64,000 bases of DNA, from NCBI RefSeq assembly GCF_027244095.1, contig NC_069662.1, positions 57,374,001 to 57,438,000 of the forward strand. Direction: 5' to 3'. Origin of the DNA: Hemicordylus capensis (lineage: Eukaryota; Chordata; Lepidosauria; Squamata; Cordylidae). Numbering within the stretch: position 1 is the first letter of the stretch; every line of letters begins with the position of its first letter. The notes below the pieces were generated by a model, which made no database searches, had not been told where the DNA came from, and saw nothing but the letters and a program-made list of their open reading frames with translations. Positions 47,998 through 59,198 of this stretch are shown in pieces. The translations under genes were made by a program, and so were the position numbers.

Positions 47998-48120
47998 CAG
48001 GGGTTCCCCAACCGGTGTTACTCCAGATGTTGAACTACAACTTCCATCATCCCCAGCCACAATGTATGATGGGAGTTGTAGTTCAACAACATCTGGAGGA
48101 CCACCAGTTGGGAACCCCTG
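47998..48120. mobile_element. Hairpin hAT-like MITE
   Basis: Starts CAGGGGTTCCCCAAC and ends GGTTGGGAACCCCTG, flanked by TCCTAGTG and TCTTAGTG, a one-mismatch 8-bp target duplication. Confidence 0.85.
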
Positions 48121-48847
48121 TCTTAGTGTGATTTTTCTTAGCGCCACCTGCAGACCAGCTTTAGCCTTCCGTGAAGAACCACCATTCACTATGAAAAAGG
48201 AGCCATCAGTTCTTCACAGAATACAAAAGCTGCCCAGCAGGTGGAGCTAAGAAAAAAATCTCTTGAGGACCCTGCTGTCCACCTGGACAAAGCATCAACT
48301 AGCCCAGGTTTGGGCAACAGATGCCTACTGGCGTGAGTGAGGTGAGTAAAATCATGCTTGCAAAAGCAACGTTCCAGCATGGCTCTTACTTTTACTGCTG
48401 TCTAGAAACACCCTTAGAGTGTCATTCATGGTGGCAATGTGGAAGGGGGACAGATCTGACCCATGGGAAAATCTACTGGGAAGTTTTTTCATGCAAGTCC
48501 CACTGAAGTGAACTAGGGAAGTGCACAGGAGTGCACTTGTGCAATCCCCATTCATTTCAGTGAGGTTTGGCATGAGAACGTCCCCATGAGATCTTCCCCA
48601 CGGAGTGTCCTGCCCCACCTCACTTATTGGCAGTCGGTACTGGGGTGGGTGGGGGTGGCTGCAATTTGGATGTCCTGCCCCATGGATCAGAGAGCCTTGG
48701 GTTGGCCCTGTGCCCAAACTAACTTGAGCCCCAGCCCCTCTCTTCTGAGGCACTTCTCCCTTTCCCCCCTCTCCAAACTAAGTTGCCCTTCTGGTTTACT
48801 GTGGAAGGAGAGATAGTCCTCATGGAGTTTTGCGGCATTCTTTATAG

Positions 48848-48964
48848 GAAGCTTCCCTCTTGCCAGATGACCTGCAGTACGCCATGCAACATGCTCATAC
48901 CACCGAATGTTTCTCTGAAAGCATCCCTGCACCCTCAAGCAAGTATGAAATCCAGCAAGCACAG
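48848..48964 (+). CDS. Growth-hormone-like gene, exon 3
   Basis: The acceptor TTTATAG and donor CAG/GTACGT give exactly 39 codons, phase 0 at both ends as in GH. The peptide ends ECFSESIPAPSSKYEIQQAQ; human GH has [20 protein letters not shown], so the first conserved cysteine and the loop around it are clearly kept. The preceding EASLLPDDLQYAMQHAH is diverged from the GH EEAYIPKEQKYS segment. Confidence 0.93.
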
Positions 48965-49319
48965 GTACGTTGTCTCCCATGCATTGTGGGCACATTGTGT
49001 CCCATGTGTTGTGAAAGAGCTGCATGGATTTCCAAAATCTAAGCTTGTGTTTCATGTGTGGAGGTTTCCTGGGTGGTGGGACAGTACAGCGGTGTCATTC
49101 CTTGTGAGGAGAGAGGGCTGAAAACGCCAGACATTTTTGTGACCTGTTTCTTTACAAATATACATGCTGGGAATGGGAGCAGACACCCTGTTTGCTAGTA
49201 AAGCAGCATCTATTTCCTCCAAACCAACATGGTACATTTGTAGGCTACCCCCCTCCCCCCGCCCAATGCTCCTCTTCCAGGCTGCTGCAAAAAGGAGATT
49301 CCCCTTTGCGGGACACAGT

Positions 49320-49712
49320 GCAGCCAGTGGTGCTCTTACCTCTGGACTTTGGGGCCGTAGTCTGAGGGCCTCCACACCTCCTGAGGGCTCCCGAATCCTC
49401 TTTAGACTGTCCCAGGTGGTGTGGTCACTGCTGGCCTGCATTGCGCCAGGGGGCCGAGTGTGATTGTGACCTGATCCGAGTCCTTTAGAGACAGCGGAGG
49501 GAATGGAGAAAGAAAATTGTGGGATGGGAATATTTTAAGTTGCCTGTTGAAATGTTTCTGCTACTGCATATTTGCATAAATACACTCCACGTGTTAAAAA
49601 TACTGTGTTTGTCACGGTGTGTGTGTGTATGATGCTTAACTTGCAGTGGGAGGGGGGCCTCCAAAGGTCTTTAGGTCCAGGCTCCGAAATTACCCAAGTG
49701 CACCTCTGAGTG
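49320..49712. mobile_element. hAT MITE related to 34266-34460
   Basis: 'gtggtgctcttacctctgg' at left and 'acccaagtgcacctctgag' at right are the same termini as the 34 kb copy, reversed. 'actgtcccaggtggtgtgg' is shared in the interior. The middle holds extra unrelated sequence. Confidence 0.65.
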
Positions 49713-50019
49713 CAGCTCCACATTTCTGACTCCAGCCCCCAGCTAAGCATGCAGTATATCCCAGCTATCAACAGCCTAGTCACAGCCTTTGAAAGACCAT
49801 CTTCTAGCCATTAGTGCCCATTGAGGAACAGTCTTCAGCTAATTGAAGAATTAGCAACGGACCACCACTGCTCACTAGCAAGTTACCCAATGAAGTTCCC
49901 TGTACTGAGCACGGTGCTTTATCCCATAAAGGGCCTCTGGGGTGCATATTCTGATCTCCTCTTCTGCTGTTCTGAAGAAGAGCAAGGCTCAGTAGTCAGT
50001 ACCTTCAGAAAAGGTGGAA

Positions 50020-50175
50020 AGAGGCCATGACTCAGTGGTAGCAGAGCATCTATCTTGCATGCAGGAAGTCCCATTCTCACACCACTAGGAAAGGTCTCGC
50101 GTAGAAGGACTGTGAAAGACCTCTGCTTGAAGTCCGTAGCAGCTCATTGCCTTTTGCTGCTTGGGGTAAATGGCA
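50020..50175 (+). repeat. SINE fragment
   Basis: 'actcagtggtagcagagcat' (A-box-like) and 'gcatgcaggaagtcccattc' resemble the head of a tRNA-type SINE; tail missing. Confidence 0.55.
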
Positions 50176-50277
50176 CTGAGCTGCCTTGGCCGCCACCCCA
50201 CATTGCCTCCCTCACCAGCCCAGATGCTTCTCCTTTCCCCTTCTCCTGGCCTCACCTTCTGAGGTGTGCTGCACTGC

Positions 50278-51574
50278 TTGCAGACTAGGGGTGTGCAATT
50301 CGGGTATTCGGTGATTCGGTTCGGGACCCGAACCGAATCACCCCTGTTCTGTTTTGTGCCCGAATATGGGCCACCCGAATCACCCTTAATTCGGTTCGGA
50401 TTTGGATTTAATCCAAATCCGAATCGATTCGGGGGGGAAAAAAGGGGCCCAGAGGCAAAATTTTGGGGTGGGATGGTAGTGCCCAATGGGTGGAGTCTAC
50501 CACCCCAATTTCAGGGGGATTGGGCAAAGGGCTGATTTTTGGGGAATTTTTGAAGTTTTAGTGACTTTGGGGCAGTTCGGGGGCATAGCATGGGATCTGG
50601 GCAAAAGGAGTGGGGTGGGGTGGTAGTAACTAATGGGTGCAGGCTACCACCCAAATTTCAGGGGGATTGGGCAAAGGGCTGATTTTTGGGAAATTACTGA
50701 AGTTTTCATGTCTTTGGGGCAGAAAGTGGGGCCTGGGGCAGAATAGTGGGGTGGGGTGGTAGTGCCTAATGGGTGGAGGCTACCACCCCAATTTCAGGGG
50801 GATTGGACAAAGGGCTGATTTTTTGAGAATTTTTGAAGTTTTAGTGACTTTGGGGCAGTTTGGGGGCAGAAAGTGGATCTGCCCCAAAGGAGTGGGGTGG
50901 GCTGGTAGATAGTGCCTAATGGGTGGAGGCTACCACCCGTCCCCAATTTCAGAGTGATTGGGCAGAGGGGTGAATTTTGGTGAATTTCTGAGGTCTGTCT
51001 TCATAAGGTGAAGTGTGCTAAATTGATTACTTCCTCATATTCATAGTAATTGAGAGTGTGAAAAAGTGAAAGTGGGGTCATGAGAGTTGTTTAATTGAAA
51101 AAAATCTCATTTGCTATGATAGAATGAGAATTCACACCTCAGAAAAAACTTAGGCACTACCACCCCACCCCACTATTCTGCCCCAGGCCCCACTTTCTGC
51201 CCCCATCTGCCCCAAAGACATGAAAACTTCAGAAATTTCCAAAAATTCAGCCCTTTGCCCGATCCCCCTGAAATTGGGGTGGTAGCCTGCACCCATTAGG
51301 CACTACCACCCCACCCCACTCTTTTTGCCCAGATCCCATGCTATGCCCCCGAACTGCCCCAAAGTCACTAAAACTTCAAAAAATCCCCCAAAATCAACCA
51401 TGAACCGAATCACCCAAATTTTTCGGGCCCGAAATTCGGGTGATTCAGCTCGGGCCCGAAAAATATCGGGGGACATCGGGGGTGATTCGGTTCGGACCCG
51501 AATCACCCGAAATTGCTCGTTTCGGGCACAGATCGTTCTGTGCCCGAAATATTTTGCACATCCCGATTGCAGAC
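50278..51574. mobile_element. Non-autonomous hAT element with exact target duplication
   Basis: Element 50286-51566 (1281 bp) begins TAGGGGTGTGCAATTCGGG and ends with the inverse of TCGGGATGTGCAAAAT. It is flanked by identical 8-bp TTGCAGAC (50278-50285 and 51567-51574). Subterminal 'gattcggttcgg' phrases echo those of the big hAT. The inside is a large imperfect palindrome with repeated 'ggtggaggctaccaccc' and 'tgggcaaagggctgattttt'. No transposase. Confidence 0.93.
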
Positions 51575-51629
51575 TGGTGGGAGAAAAGCACAGAGCATGC
51601 ACCCAGCAGCCATTTCACCGCCTCGTCAC

Positions 51630-52209
51630 CAGTGTTCCCTCTAACAGGGCTTCCCAGATGTTGTTGACTACAACTCCCAGAATCCCCAGCTTCAATGGCT
51701 TTTGCTTGGGGATTCTGGGGGTTGTAGTCAACATCTGGGAATCAGTGGCGGAGCGAGGATGCTGGCACAGACACAGGGGGCATGGCCACGTTAGCAAACG
51801 CATGGCTCCATGCAATGGCTCTCTAAGGTCTCCAGTGGGGTGGCTTTTCTCATGAGGCCATGTGAGGTGATGGCTGCATTTGGCAGCCAGTGCGGGCATC
51901 CCATTTTTGAGAAGTTTCAGCCAGTGCTGGGCTTCCAGCCCGGCCGAGAATGCCTCTCCCTGCCTTTGCAAGTAGGGAGAAGCCATCCCAGCCATGCTGC
52001 AAATGCGGTGCTGGCCAAATTTTGCTCTCAAACAGGGTGTGCGGCCCTGTTTGCTAACATGGCCATGCCCGCTGCGCCTGATGTCAGATGCAGGGGCATG
52101 GCTGGGACACCAGGCACGGCCCCTGGTGCATGGCGGCCCAGGTTCTTTGAACCCGTTCGCTCAATAGCTGCTACGCCCCTGCTGGGAATCCCTGTTAGAG
52201 GGAACACTG
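51630..52209. mobile_element. Hairpin MITE with nested hAT MITE
   Basis: The outer element starts CAGTGTTCCCTCTAACAGGG and ends with its inverse, between CTCGTCAC and CTCATCAC. The inner element is listed separately. Confidence 0.88.
51735..52189. mobile_element. hAT MITE nested in the hairpin MITE
   Basis: The 439-bp element 51743-52181 starts CAGTGGCGGAGCGAGG and ends GCTACGCCCCTG. Exact 8-bp duplications CTGGGAAT lie at 51735-51742 and 52182-52189. Confidence 0.92.
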
Positions 52210-53105
52210 CTCATCACCACTGTGTTGCTGCTTCTCTCTCTCTCTCTCTCTCTCTCCTCCAACACCGAACCTGACCAGAGTCAAACCAGACAAGTTTGGT
52301 CCTGGAGTAGAGGGACAAGAGGAGAGAGTGGGAGAGCTGGTGCCGGCATAGCAGAGCAGCAATAACAAGGCGAGAACAGCAGGCAAAGCTGCCACTGGAT
52401 GCATGCTCCACACTGCCTCGCAAACAACAAGCAGCAGCATCACAGCTAGGGGCAGAGCAAGGGGGGGAGTGAGTGGGCCCATATCCACATCGTGAACACA
52501 GGTGGCCTCCTCACTTGTGGTGCTGCCTCCCCCACTGCCATGAGTGGGAGTCTGGCCGATGGAAGGAGAAGGGCCAGGGCACTGAGCGAGTGGCCAAAGG
52601 AGGCAGCTGGCAGTGGGAGCCCTGGCAGGGGAAGGGAGGAGTTCGGCAGTTCCTCCCAGATGCTTGGTGGCTCTGGGATGCAGGGCACGGTGGGTTCTTT
52701 GAAGCGGTCTGCCTTATTATAGTTTCACCCCTGAGCACAGCTCAGAAAGTGAGGCCAGTGGCAAGGGAGAAGAGGCGCAGTGCCTGGGGAGCAGGATGGG
52801 GCCAGTGAAGGGGCAAGGTGGTGTGGGGGCAAAGTGAAAAGATGGGCAGTGGAGAGGAGGTGGGGCGGCGGCAGCAAGCAGGTAGGGTGGTGCCCAGGGC
52901 AGGGGGTGGGGTGCCTGCACTGGCTGCCCCATGGGGCCATCACCTCACATGGCCTCATGAGAAAAGCCGCCCCACCTGAGGCCTTAGAGAGCCATTGAAT
53001 GTCAAGGGGCCAAACTGGGCATGGTGTCGGATCTATAAGTGGGTCTCTCACTGTTTCTTAAAAGCTCAATAGTAGCGCAGAGGGACATGGATCTGCTGGG
53101 AACCT

Positions 53106-53136
<31 letters not shown>

Positions 53137-53739
53137 GTGGGGTTTGAAAGCTCCCCCCTGCAGTTTTCTGAATGAAAATTGTCTGCCTCTCCAACTATGA
53201 AACTTTTAAAAAACAGCAGGCGATCCAGTTATGGATCACCCAACATCACGTGCAGTTGTGCTCATATCAGACAGTGCTGGGTAAGATGGAACAGTGTTCA
53301 GATGCCCCCAGAAAACATGATCTTTTGGGACTGTGAACATGGCGGGAAGGAGGGCTCAGCCCATGCTCTCCTCCTTCCCTCCTACCCCCCCTACCCCCTC
53401 CCCATTTCCTCTTCTCCTGGAAAACAAACATCCAATTTAGTTAAGTCACAGTTCTGCGCGTTGTCTGAACTTGGGAGCTGTGGTTTGATTGCAAATCAGG
53501 TACATATGAAACTTGTACCTGATCCTCATTTTATATCTTGGCTTGTAAAATGCAATTAAACCTCAATTCCCAGGATGGCATACAGAACTGTGGCTTAGCT
53601 CAGGGATTCCCAGCCTTGGGTCCCAAGACATCATTGTTGTTGGACTACAACTCCCATGATCCCCAACCACAGTGTCTATTGACCCATTTTGACAGTTTCC
53701 AAAAACTGACTCTTCTTCTTCTCCTTCCCACCATGCTAG

Positions 53740-53895
53740 GACTTGCAGCTGCTCAGGTTTTCCCAGTCAATCATTCACTCCTGGATAGGCCCTGTGATGC
53801 CATCAAGCGGGGAGTTCACGAACAGACTGGCCTTTGGGCCAGGAGTGAATAAAAAACTCCGAGATTTGGAAGAAGGTATCCAGGCTCTAATTGGG
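53740..53895 (+). CDS. Growth-hormone-like gene, exon 4
   Basis: The acceptor CATGCTAG after a TTCTTCTTCTCCTTCC tract and donor GGG/GTAAGC bound exactly 52 codons, phase 0 at both ends. [19 protein letters not shown] matches GH helix 2 (LLRFSLVLIQSWLTPV in reptile/bird GH). [11 protein letters not shown] and [14 protein letters not shown] match FTNNLVFGTSD and [13 protein letters not shown]. This is the most conserved part of the gene. Confidence 0.95.
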
Positions 53896-55241
53896 GTAAG
53901 CTGTCCCCTCCCAGGGTAACAAGGGTATAAACTGTCAAACAGTTACATTTAGAACACAGCTGGAGTGCTGATGGTTCTACCAGAAAAATTATTGTGGAAT
54001 TGGAAAAGGTACTAAAAAAAGCAACTAAACTTAATATGGGGTTGAATAATCTTCCTGACAAAGAGACACTTTAGAGTGTAGGGATTTTTAAGCTTTAGAA
54101 AACTGTAAGGCTGAATAGGTGTGTACTTATTCAGATATATAAACACACCCCTCAAATCCCTGAGGGAACAAAATAAGCATTGTGTTTTGAGGGGCAAGAA
54201 GAAGGGACCTGAAAACCAACCAACCAACCAACCAACCAAACCTGAAAGGCAGTGGAGCAGGGAGAACAAACCAAGGAAATGAGAAGGATTGGAGAGAGGA
54301 GTCGATTTATTGATTTAATTTAAAACTGTTTAAAAATGATACACCGCATGGCAAACAAGATAGAACCTTGCAGAACATCCTAATCCAATGGCCATGATAT
54401 TGGACAGATGTTCCCCAGCAGCACTGCCTCATCCCCAGACAGGAGTAGAGGCACCAAAATGCCATGCCCCTGAGCCCTCTCTGAGCCAAGAAGTCCATCT
54501 TTGATGGTATCAAAAGCTGCTGAGAGGTGTAATGGAACCAAGGAAACATTCCCCTTGTCCAGTTCCCAGTGAAGATAATCTATCAAGGTGACCAGAGCTG
54601 TTTCAGTCCTGAATCCAGACTACAAACTAAACTGAATTTGACCCATATAATAAGTGGCATTCAGAAACCCCTGGAATCGAGTTGCCTTCTCTCTCACCTG
54701 AGTACCTTGTCAAGAAATGGTATATTGAAGATCAGAATACTGGCTGCCCTAGAAAGAGTGAGACAGAAGCAGCCTTAGTTTTGACCTCCCCTCACAGAAT
54801 GTACTTAGGCCACAGTTCTGGGGGAAACAGCCACTACTGCTGCTGTGGCCCACATGACTGCCTCAGTTTCCCAGCTCCACCATTATAGCCACCACCGCCA
54901 CCACCACCATGCCTCAGCCATCTGCTACAGCGCTGGCTTTCAAAGGCCTGACTTGTCTTCAGCAGGTTGTGAGGATACTGAGAATTAAACAGCTTGCCAG
55001 TACCCACATAATAAAACTACAAGCTGCTTCCACATTTCTCCCATCCCCAATGGCCAATGCAAGGCCAACTCCTATCCATATACAATATGGAGGGGCAGGG
55101 GGCATAGAATGGTAGCTATAATCAGCACTGATGCAAATACTGGGGAATTATCCAAATCTGCCAAATTTTGGATTTTCAGCAAAATGTCATTTTAGCATTT
55201 CCCGGTATTCTCTTCCCACTTGCAACAATATGTTTTCACAG
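53896..55241 (+). other. GH-like intron 4
   Basis: Contains an L2 fragment (54300-54720, minus; AAFDTI motif of the RT) and CAAC/CCAA repeats near 54215-54240. Otherwise no feature. Confidence 0.65.
54300..54720 (-). mobile_element. L2-type LINE fragment
   Basis: The minus strand encodes LVPLHLSAAFDTIKDGLLG, the L2 RT motif usually LDLSAAFDTIDH; truncated at both ends. Confidence 0.8.
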
Positions 55242-55442
55242 GACATGGGAGGGAACTCACGAAGCCTTCAGATACCCACCAATGACAAGTTGGATGTCAA
55301 CCTCCGGACTGACGATTCCGTGGTGAGAAACTACGGCCTCTTTTCCTGCTTAAAGACAGACCTGCACAAGGTGGAGATCTATGTTACAACGATAAAATGC
55401 CGGCGTTTGGGGGGAAACGACTGTAACATCTCTGCCTTCTGA
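55242..55442 (+). CDS. Growth-hormone-like gene, exon 5 and stop
   Basis: The acceptor TTTTCACAG opens in phase 0. The exon encodes 66 residues then TGA: KLDVNLRTDDSVVRNYGLF, SCLKTDLHKVEIYV and IKCRRLGGNDCNISAF. Bird GH reads [27 protein letters not shown] and MKCRRFGESNC, so helix 4 and the last three cysteines are all present. The tail is extended by SAF, and NIS is a possible N-glycosylation site, unlike most GHs. No lesion was seen in exons 2-5. Confidence 0.95.
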   Translation, partial: DMGGNSRSLQIPTNDKLDVNLRTDDSVVRNYGLFSCLKTDLHKVEIYVTTIKCRRLGGNDCNISAF

Positions 55443-55606
55443 GTGCAGGAAAATTCTGCTGATGCCTACTCTGTGACCTCCTGTGCAAGGGAAAAATCTG
55501 AGCCAAGCTGAGACCAAAATGTCCTGCATATAGTAGCTCTGCTCTTCGTGAGGCCCCTCTATATTCCTTTGTGCTTCTTAAGATAAAAGCAGTTTCACCT
55601 CCGAAG

Positions 55607-55612
55607 AATAAA
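55607..55612 (+). terminator. Poly(A) signal of the GH-like gene
   Basis: AATAAA 165 bases after the stop codon, followed by T-rich and GT-containing sequence (about 55617-55660); a plausible short GH-type 3' UTR. Confidence 0.75.
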
Positions 55613-55649
55613 CATGCTTTGCTTTAAGCCTACTTGAGGAGTGTTTCTT

Positions 55650-57285
55650 TCGTGTTTCTACTTGTGGCGTGTTTCTATCCTGCAACTAAAAGCATCACAC
55701 CCCCAGGCAGATGGGTTTGGGGAAATTAACTGCACCACCTGAAGGCAGAAGAGATCTCTCTTCCACCCTCACTTTTCAACCTTTTTCTAAGGGTTGGTGA
55801 TGGCCACTGGCTTACAGCTTTAAAAACAATTTTTAAAAACTACCCAATAAAATATTCCATTTCTGTATTACCTAGGACAGGTAAAAATAGTGGGGAGTCA
55901 CCTGCTGCATGCTGTCAACATGGGAGGGTGTTACAAAAGCTTAATTTGTAAGAAGATAATTGCCATTTGGGCGTCACACACTCCAACCTGGAAATGCTTA
56001 CCACCTACTTTCGGATGTATGTGGGCAGGTATGCTGCAGTTGTGCAGCAGTGAAGGTCAGGCACTCTGCTGATGCCAAAAGATACTCTCCTCATCTACAT
56101 CACAGCTATCACCTCTGGAATGGGGCAAACAACATGTCCAGAGTTAAGTCCTCTTTGAAAACAAGCCCTGGCACTCTGCACATGTTTTAAAGCATTTCTT
56201 ACATTCCAATCACTGGGAATGAGCTCTGTCACTGAAAACAGACTCAAAATTGAGCCATGACTCAATCTGAAACCTACTTTTACACATGACTTTTAGCTTG
56301 CAGCCCCTCCAGAACGGAGGGTGCGAGTCCACATATCAGCTGGATTTACCCTGAAGTCCCTGCGAGCTATCAGGGACCAGTACACACACAATTCTGCTTT
56401 TCCCCGAATTACTGCTGTGCATTCTAGCTTGGCCTGAATTATGTCTGGGGTAAAAAAAGCACCTCTGTTTGCAGCAGCTTTTTTTTTTTTTTAAACCAAA
56501 CTTTCTGGTATGCCCTGCCACTTATCCCATGATGTGTGTAGGAGCCATTGCCAGTAATTCAAATCTTTTCAAAACTCACACTGGTCACCACAGAAGGGCA
56601 GCATGAGGTGATGAAGGCAGTCACAAAGTCAAGTTCATTTAAAAAATCAACAAAGACTTGGGTCAGATTTGTCAGGTTCGGGTTAAGTGTTCTGTGGTTT
56701 GATCCAGCTGCTTGACAACTTATCTCGCTGGTCTTCCGCAACTAGCTGTCAAACTAACAACAACAAAAACAGAAGGTATCAAAAAGGTATCGTGCCTCCT
56801 CCTCTGGGATGTGATTGGTTAGAGACAAAAATCCAGAGCAAGCTGTGGGAACGCACACAGGAAAAGGATCCGCAGGGAATGCTGACAAGAACCGACCCTA
56901 TGTGAACGGCCCATCTAAACACCCAAATAAAACAGCTGCGAATCTGCTCCGAAGCAGATTCGCTCTTTGGATACCCCGAAGCATGAAGCCACGTCTGGAT
57001 AACTCCCTGGAAGGCAGAACACAGGCTTCGCTTGCACTGATCCCCTCCCACTCCATGCTTCCTTCCTTGTGGCCGGGGTGCAGCTTGGTTGTTTTCCATC
57101 ATGTTCATAATCCATTGTCTTCTCTTCATTAACATTTCTTCAACATGCCCACCCTGAGCCCCAAATTCTCCTTCAGGTACACAATTCCCTTCCAGTCAAA
57201 TTATCACAAGTTTTATGCACTAAAATAATCAGGTGCAATGTGCAATTGACACAAGACAGTTTTCAAGGGTGGCTTTGGAGGGCTG
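55650..57285. other. Intergenic; dispersed repeat family A copy 4 at 56280-56470
   Basis: 56280-56470 shares 'ctccagaacggagggtgcg', 'ggatttaccctgaagtccct' and 'gcgagctatcagggacc' with copies at 11.2, 27.3 and 44.5 kb. 56935-56965 is a short perfect hairpin ('gcgaatctgctccgaagcag'). No exon recognised. Confidence 0.6.
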
Positions 57286-57289
57286 CTTC

Positions 57290-57595
57290 ATACATTTACA
57301 TTTTGTTTTTGAGCTGTACACTTAAAAAGATGCATGTCTACCCAGACTGGCGGCAGCTTCTCCAGGTTGCAGGCAGGAGTCTCTCTCAGCCCTATCTTGG
57401 AGATGCCAGGGAGGGAACTTGGAACCTTCTGTGTGCAAACATATAGATGCTCTTCCCAGAGTGGCCCATCCCCGAAGGGGAATATCTTACAGTGCTCACA
57501 CGTGTGGTCTCCCATGCAAATTCAAACCAGGGTGGATCTTGCTTAGCAAAGGGGGCAATTCATGTTTGCTACCACAAGACCACCTCTCCTCTCCT
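57290..57595 (-). repeat. 5S-rRNA-derived (SINE3-like) SINE, nearly full length
   Basis: On the minus strand the head 'ggtcttgtggtagcaaacat' leads to 'ccctttgctaagcaagatcc', 'accctggtttgaatttgca' and 'tgggagaccacacgtgtgag', ending 'cactgtaagatattcccct'. These align in order with the 5S rRNA phrases 'gaagctaagcagggtc', 'cctggttagtacttgg', 'atgggagacc' and 'ggtgctgtaagc'. The body continues through 'gagatgccagg' and 'ctccaggttgcagg' read in reverse. Confidence 0.8.
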
Positions 57596-58085
57596 TGTAC
57601 TATGACACTTTACAATATGGGAAGTATGAAAGAGATAAAACACCTATTTATATAGTTACGCTGATCAGAGTGGTAGAATGGGTTGCAAATCCTTGTCCAA
57701 TGTTTGTATACTTGGTGGCAAATCCAGGTTTGCTGCACTGTCCTTTGTGGAATTACTTAGTTCTCAGCAGTGTTCCCTCTAAGGTGTGTGCATGAGCACA
57801 TGCTCACACGTTTTTTGATGTTCGCTCAGTTTTAGATCCCGCTCAGGCTGAATCAGGACGGGCCCATTCTGAATGCACATGTGTACACACTGCCATGATA
57901 CTGCCACCCAGAACAAAATTCATTCCACACACAAATGAAAAAAAAAAAAAAGTTTTTGAGAAGGAAACGTCCTGCGCCACTAGCGCATGTTTTGGGAGGA
58001 GATTGGTGGAGGAGAAAGAAACCCTACGCAGATAACGGAACAGAAACCCACCCAGCCACCTATCCCAGCGTGGCACATCACTCAC

Positions 58086-58169
58086 CTCCAACACGTCCGT
58101 CGCCAGCCCCAGGACTAGGAGGGTCCATCCATTCCCCGTCGGGACACGGAACTCCAGCACCTCCGCCAT
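58086..58169 (-). CDS. RDM1: RDM1-like exon 1, left (minus) copy
   Basis: ATG at 58169 begins 28 codons, MAEVLEFRVPTGNGWTLLVL then GLATDVLE, followed by a consensus donor GGAG/GTGAGT. Human RDM1 starts MAELVPFAVPIESDKTLLVW, matching in spacing (MAE, F.VP, TLLV). RDM1 is a RAD52-motif, RRM-containing nucleic-acid-binding protein implicated in the response to cisplatin damage. Of the two copies this one has the better donor and is the better candidate for the functional gene. The continuation exons (rest of the RRM) should lie at lower coordinates on the minus strand, but were not found between 55.6 and 58 kb. Confidence 0.55.
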
Positions 58170-59114
58170 GGAAGAGCACGAAGAGGCTGGGTTTGCCGCG
58201 GGAAATACCGCCCCCCAGAACTCCCCCTCCCTCCCGCAGCAGCAAAACGGGCCAGCCATCACGTGGTTGTGAGGAGGAGTGGGGTTTTTGTAGGCGCAGC
58301 CACCCCCCGCCCTCGTAGCCTGGCCCTGTGTTTTGGAGGAGTTGGACGCCGGCGGCCGGAGCAAAGTCGCAGAGCATATATGAAGTCGGAAGAAGCGAGG
58401 TGCGGGAAAGGCACAAGCTGTACTTGCTTCGGGACACTGTCACCACCGAGCAGCAACATCGTCTGAATAGAAGAAAGATAAAGGGGGGACGGAAAACCTT
58501 CCAGATCACAAGGGGGTGTTTCTAGATAAGATGACTTGCATCAGCAGCTTATCTCGAAATTAAGCACTAGATTTTTTCCCCCCTTAAGAAGGGCGTTTCA
58601 TAAGCAGCATATTATAATACAAAAGTTCCTTCTGCAGGCAGCAGCCAACGTTTACAGACACAGGAGTTCCCAAATGTATTCTGCTTGCTTGGAGAACCAC
58701 AACGCATAATAGTTGCCTCTCCTTCTCTTCATTCTCTACCCTGAGGACACACACTGGTCCTCGGTTTCTGTAACTTCACTGAGGGGTAGAGAATGAGAGG
58801 AAACACCCCCTTGTGATCTGGAAGGTTTCCCTTTCCCCCTTTCTCTTTCTTCTGTTCAGAGTCAGACTCTGTCGCTGCTCGGTGATGACAGTGTCCCTGA
58901 GCAAGTACAGCTTGTGCCTTTCCCACACCTCGCTTAGTCCGGCTTCATATGCTCTGCGACTGAGCGCGAGCTCCGGCGTCCAACCCCCAAACACTGGCTG
59001 CGGGGGCGGGGGGTGGCTGCGCCTGAAAAAACCCTTTCCTCACAACCACGTGGAGTTCTGGGGGGCGGTATTTCCCGCGGCAAACCCAGCCCCTTTTGCT
59101 CTTCGCGCTCTTCT
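58170..59114. promoter_or_regulatory. Candidate bidirectional promoter between the two RDM1-like exons
   Basis: CG-rich flanks (58180-58360 and 58960-59110) next to both start codons, with AT-rich spacer 58510-58810, resemble a divergent CpG-type promoter. No TATA box at a fitting distance was seen. Confidence 0.45.
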
Positions 59115-59198
59115 ATGGCGGAGGTCCTGGAGTTCCGTGTCCCGACGGGGAATGGACGGACCCTCCTAGTCCTGGGGCTGGAGACGGACGTGTCGGAG
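59115..59198 (+). CDS. RDM1: RDM1-like exon 1, right (plus) copy
   Basis: The 28 codons MAEVLEFRVPTGNGRTLLVL, GLETDVSE differ at three residues from the left copy. The donor is GGAG/GCAAGT, a GC-type site, weaker than GT. No downstream exon was recognised up to 64 kb. It may be a duplicated promoter-exon with or without its own gene, or the true gene with exons beyond the window. Confidence 0.5.

Larger units (their letters stand above)
47467..48847 (+). other. GH-like intron 2 with nested repeats
   Basis: Holds a hairpin MITE split by a Sauria SINE (47556-47915), a second MITE (47998-48120), a palindrome with 'agcgccacctgcagacc' (48130-48260) and otherwise plain non-coding DNA. Confidence 0.7.
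48965..53739 (+). other. GH-like intron 3 (4.8 kb)
   Basis: Expanded by a hAT MITE (49320-49712), a SINE head (50020-50175), a 1.28 kb hAT non-autonomous element (50286-51566) and nested MITEs (51630-52209), plus CG-rich inverted segments and a (GT)n run near 53107-53136. Confidence 0.7.

Noticed and set aside
50085-50535. Proteins rich in 'NPNRFG' across 50.3-50.5 kb and 15.4-15.6 kb
   Set aside because: They come from the hAT subterminal 'ttcgg' repeats.
57240-57560. Free-standing 5S rRNA gene
   Set aside because: Only the head resembles 5S; it is diverged and joined to a SINE body found elsewhere in the window.
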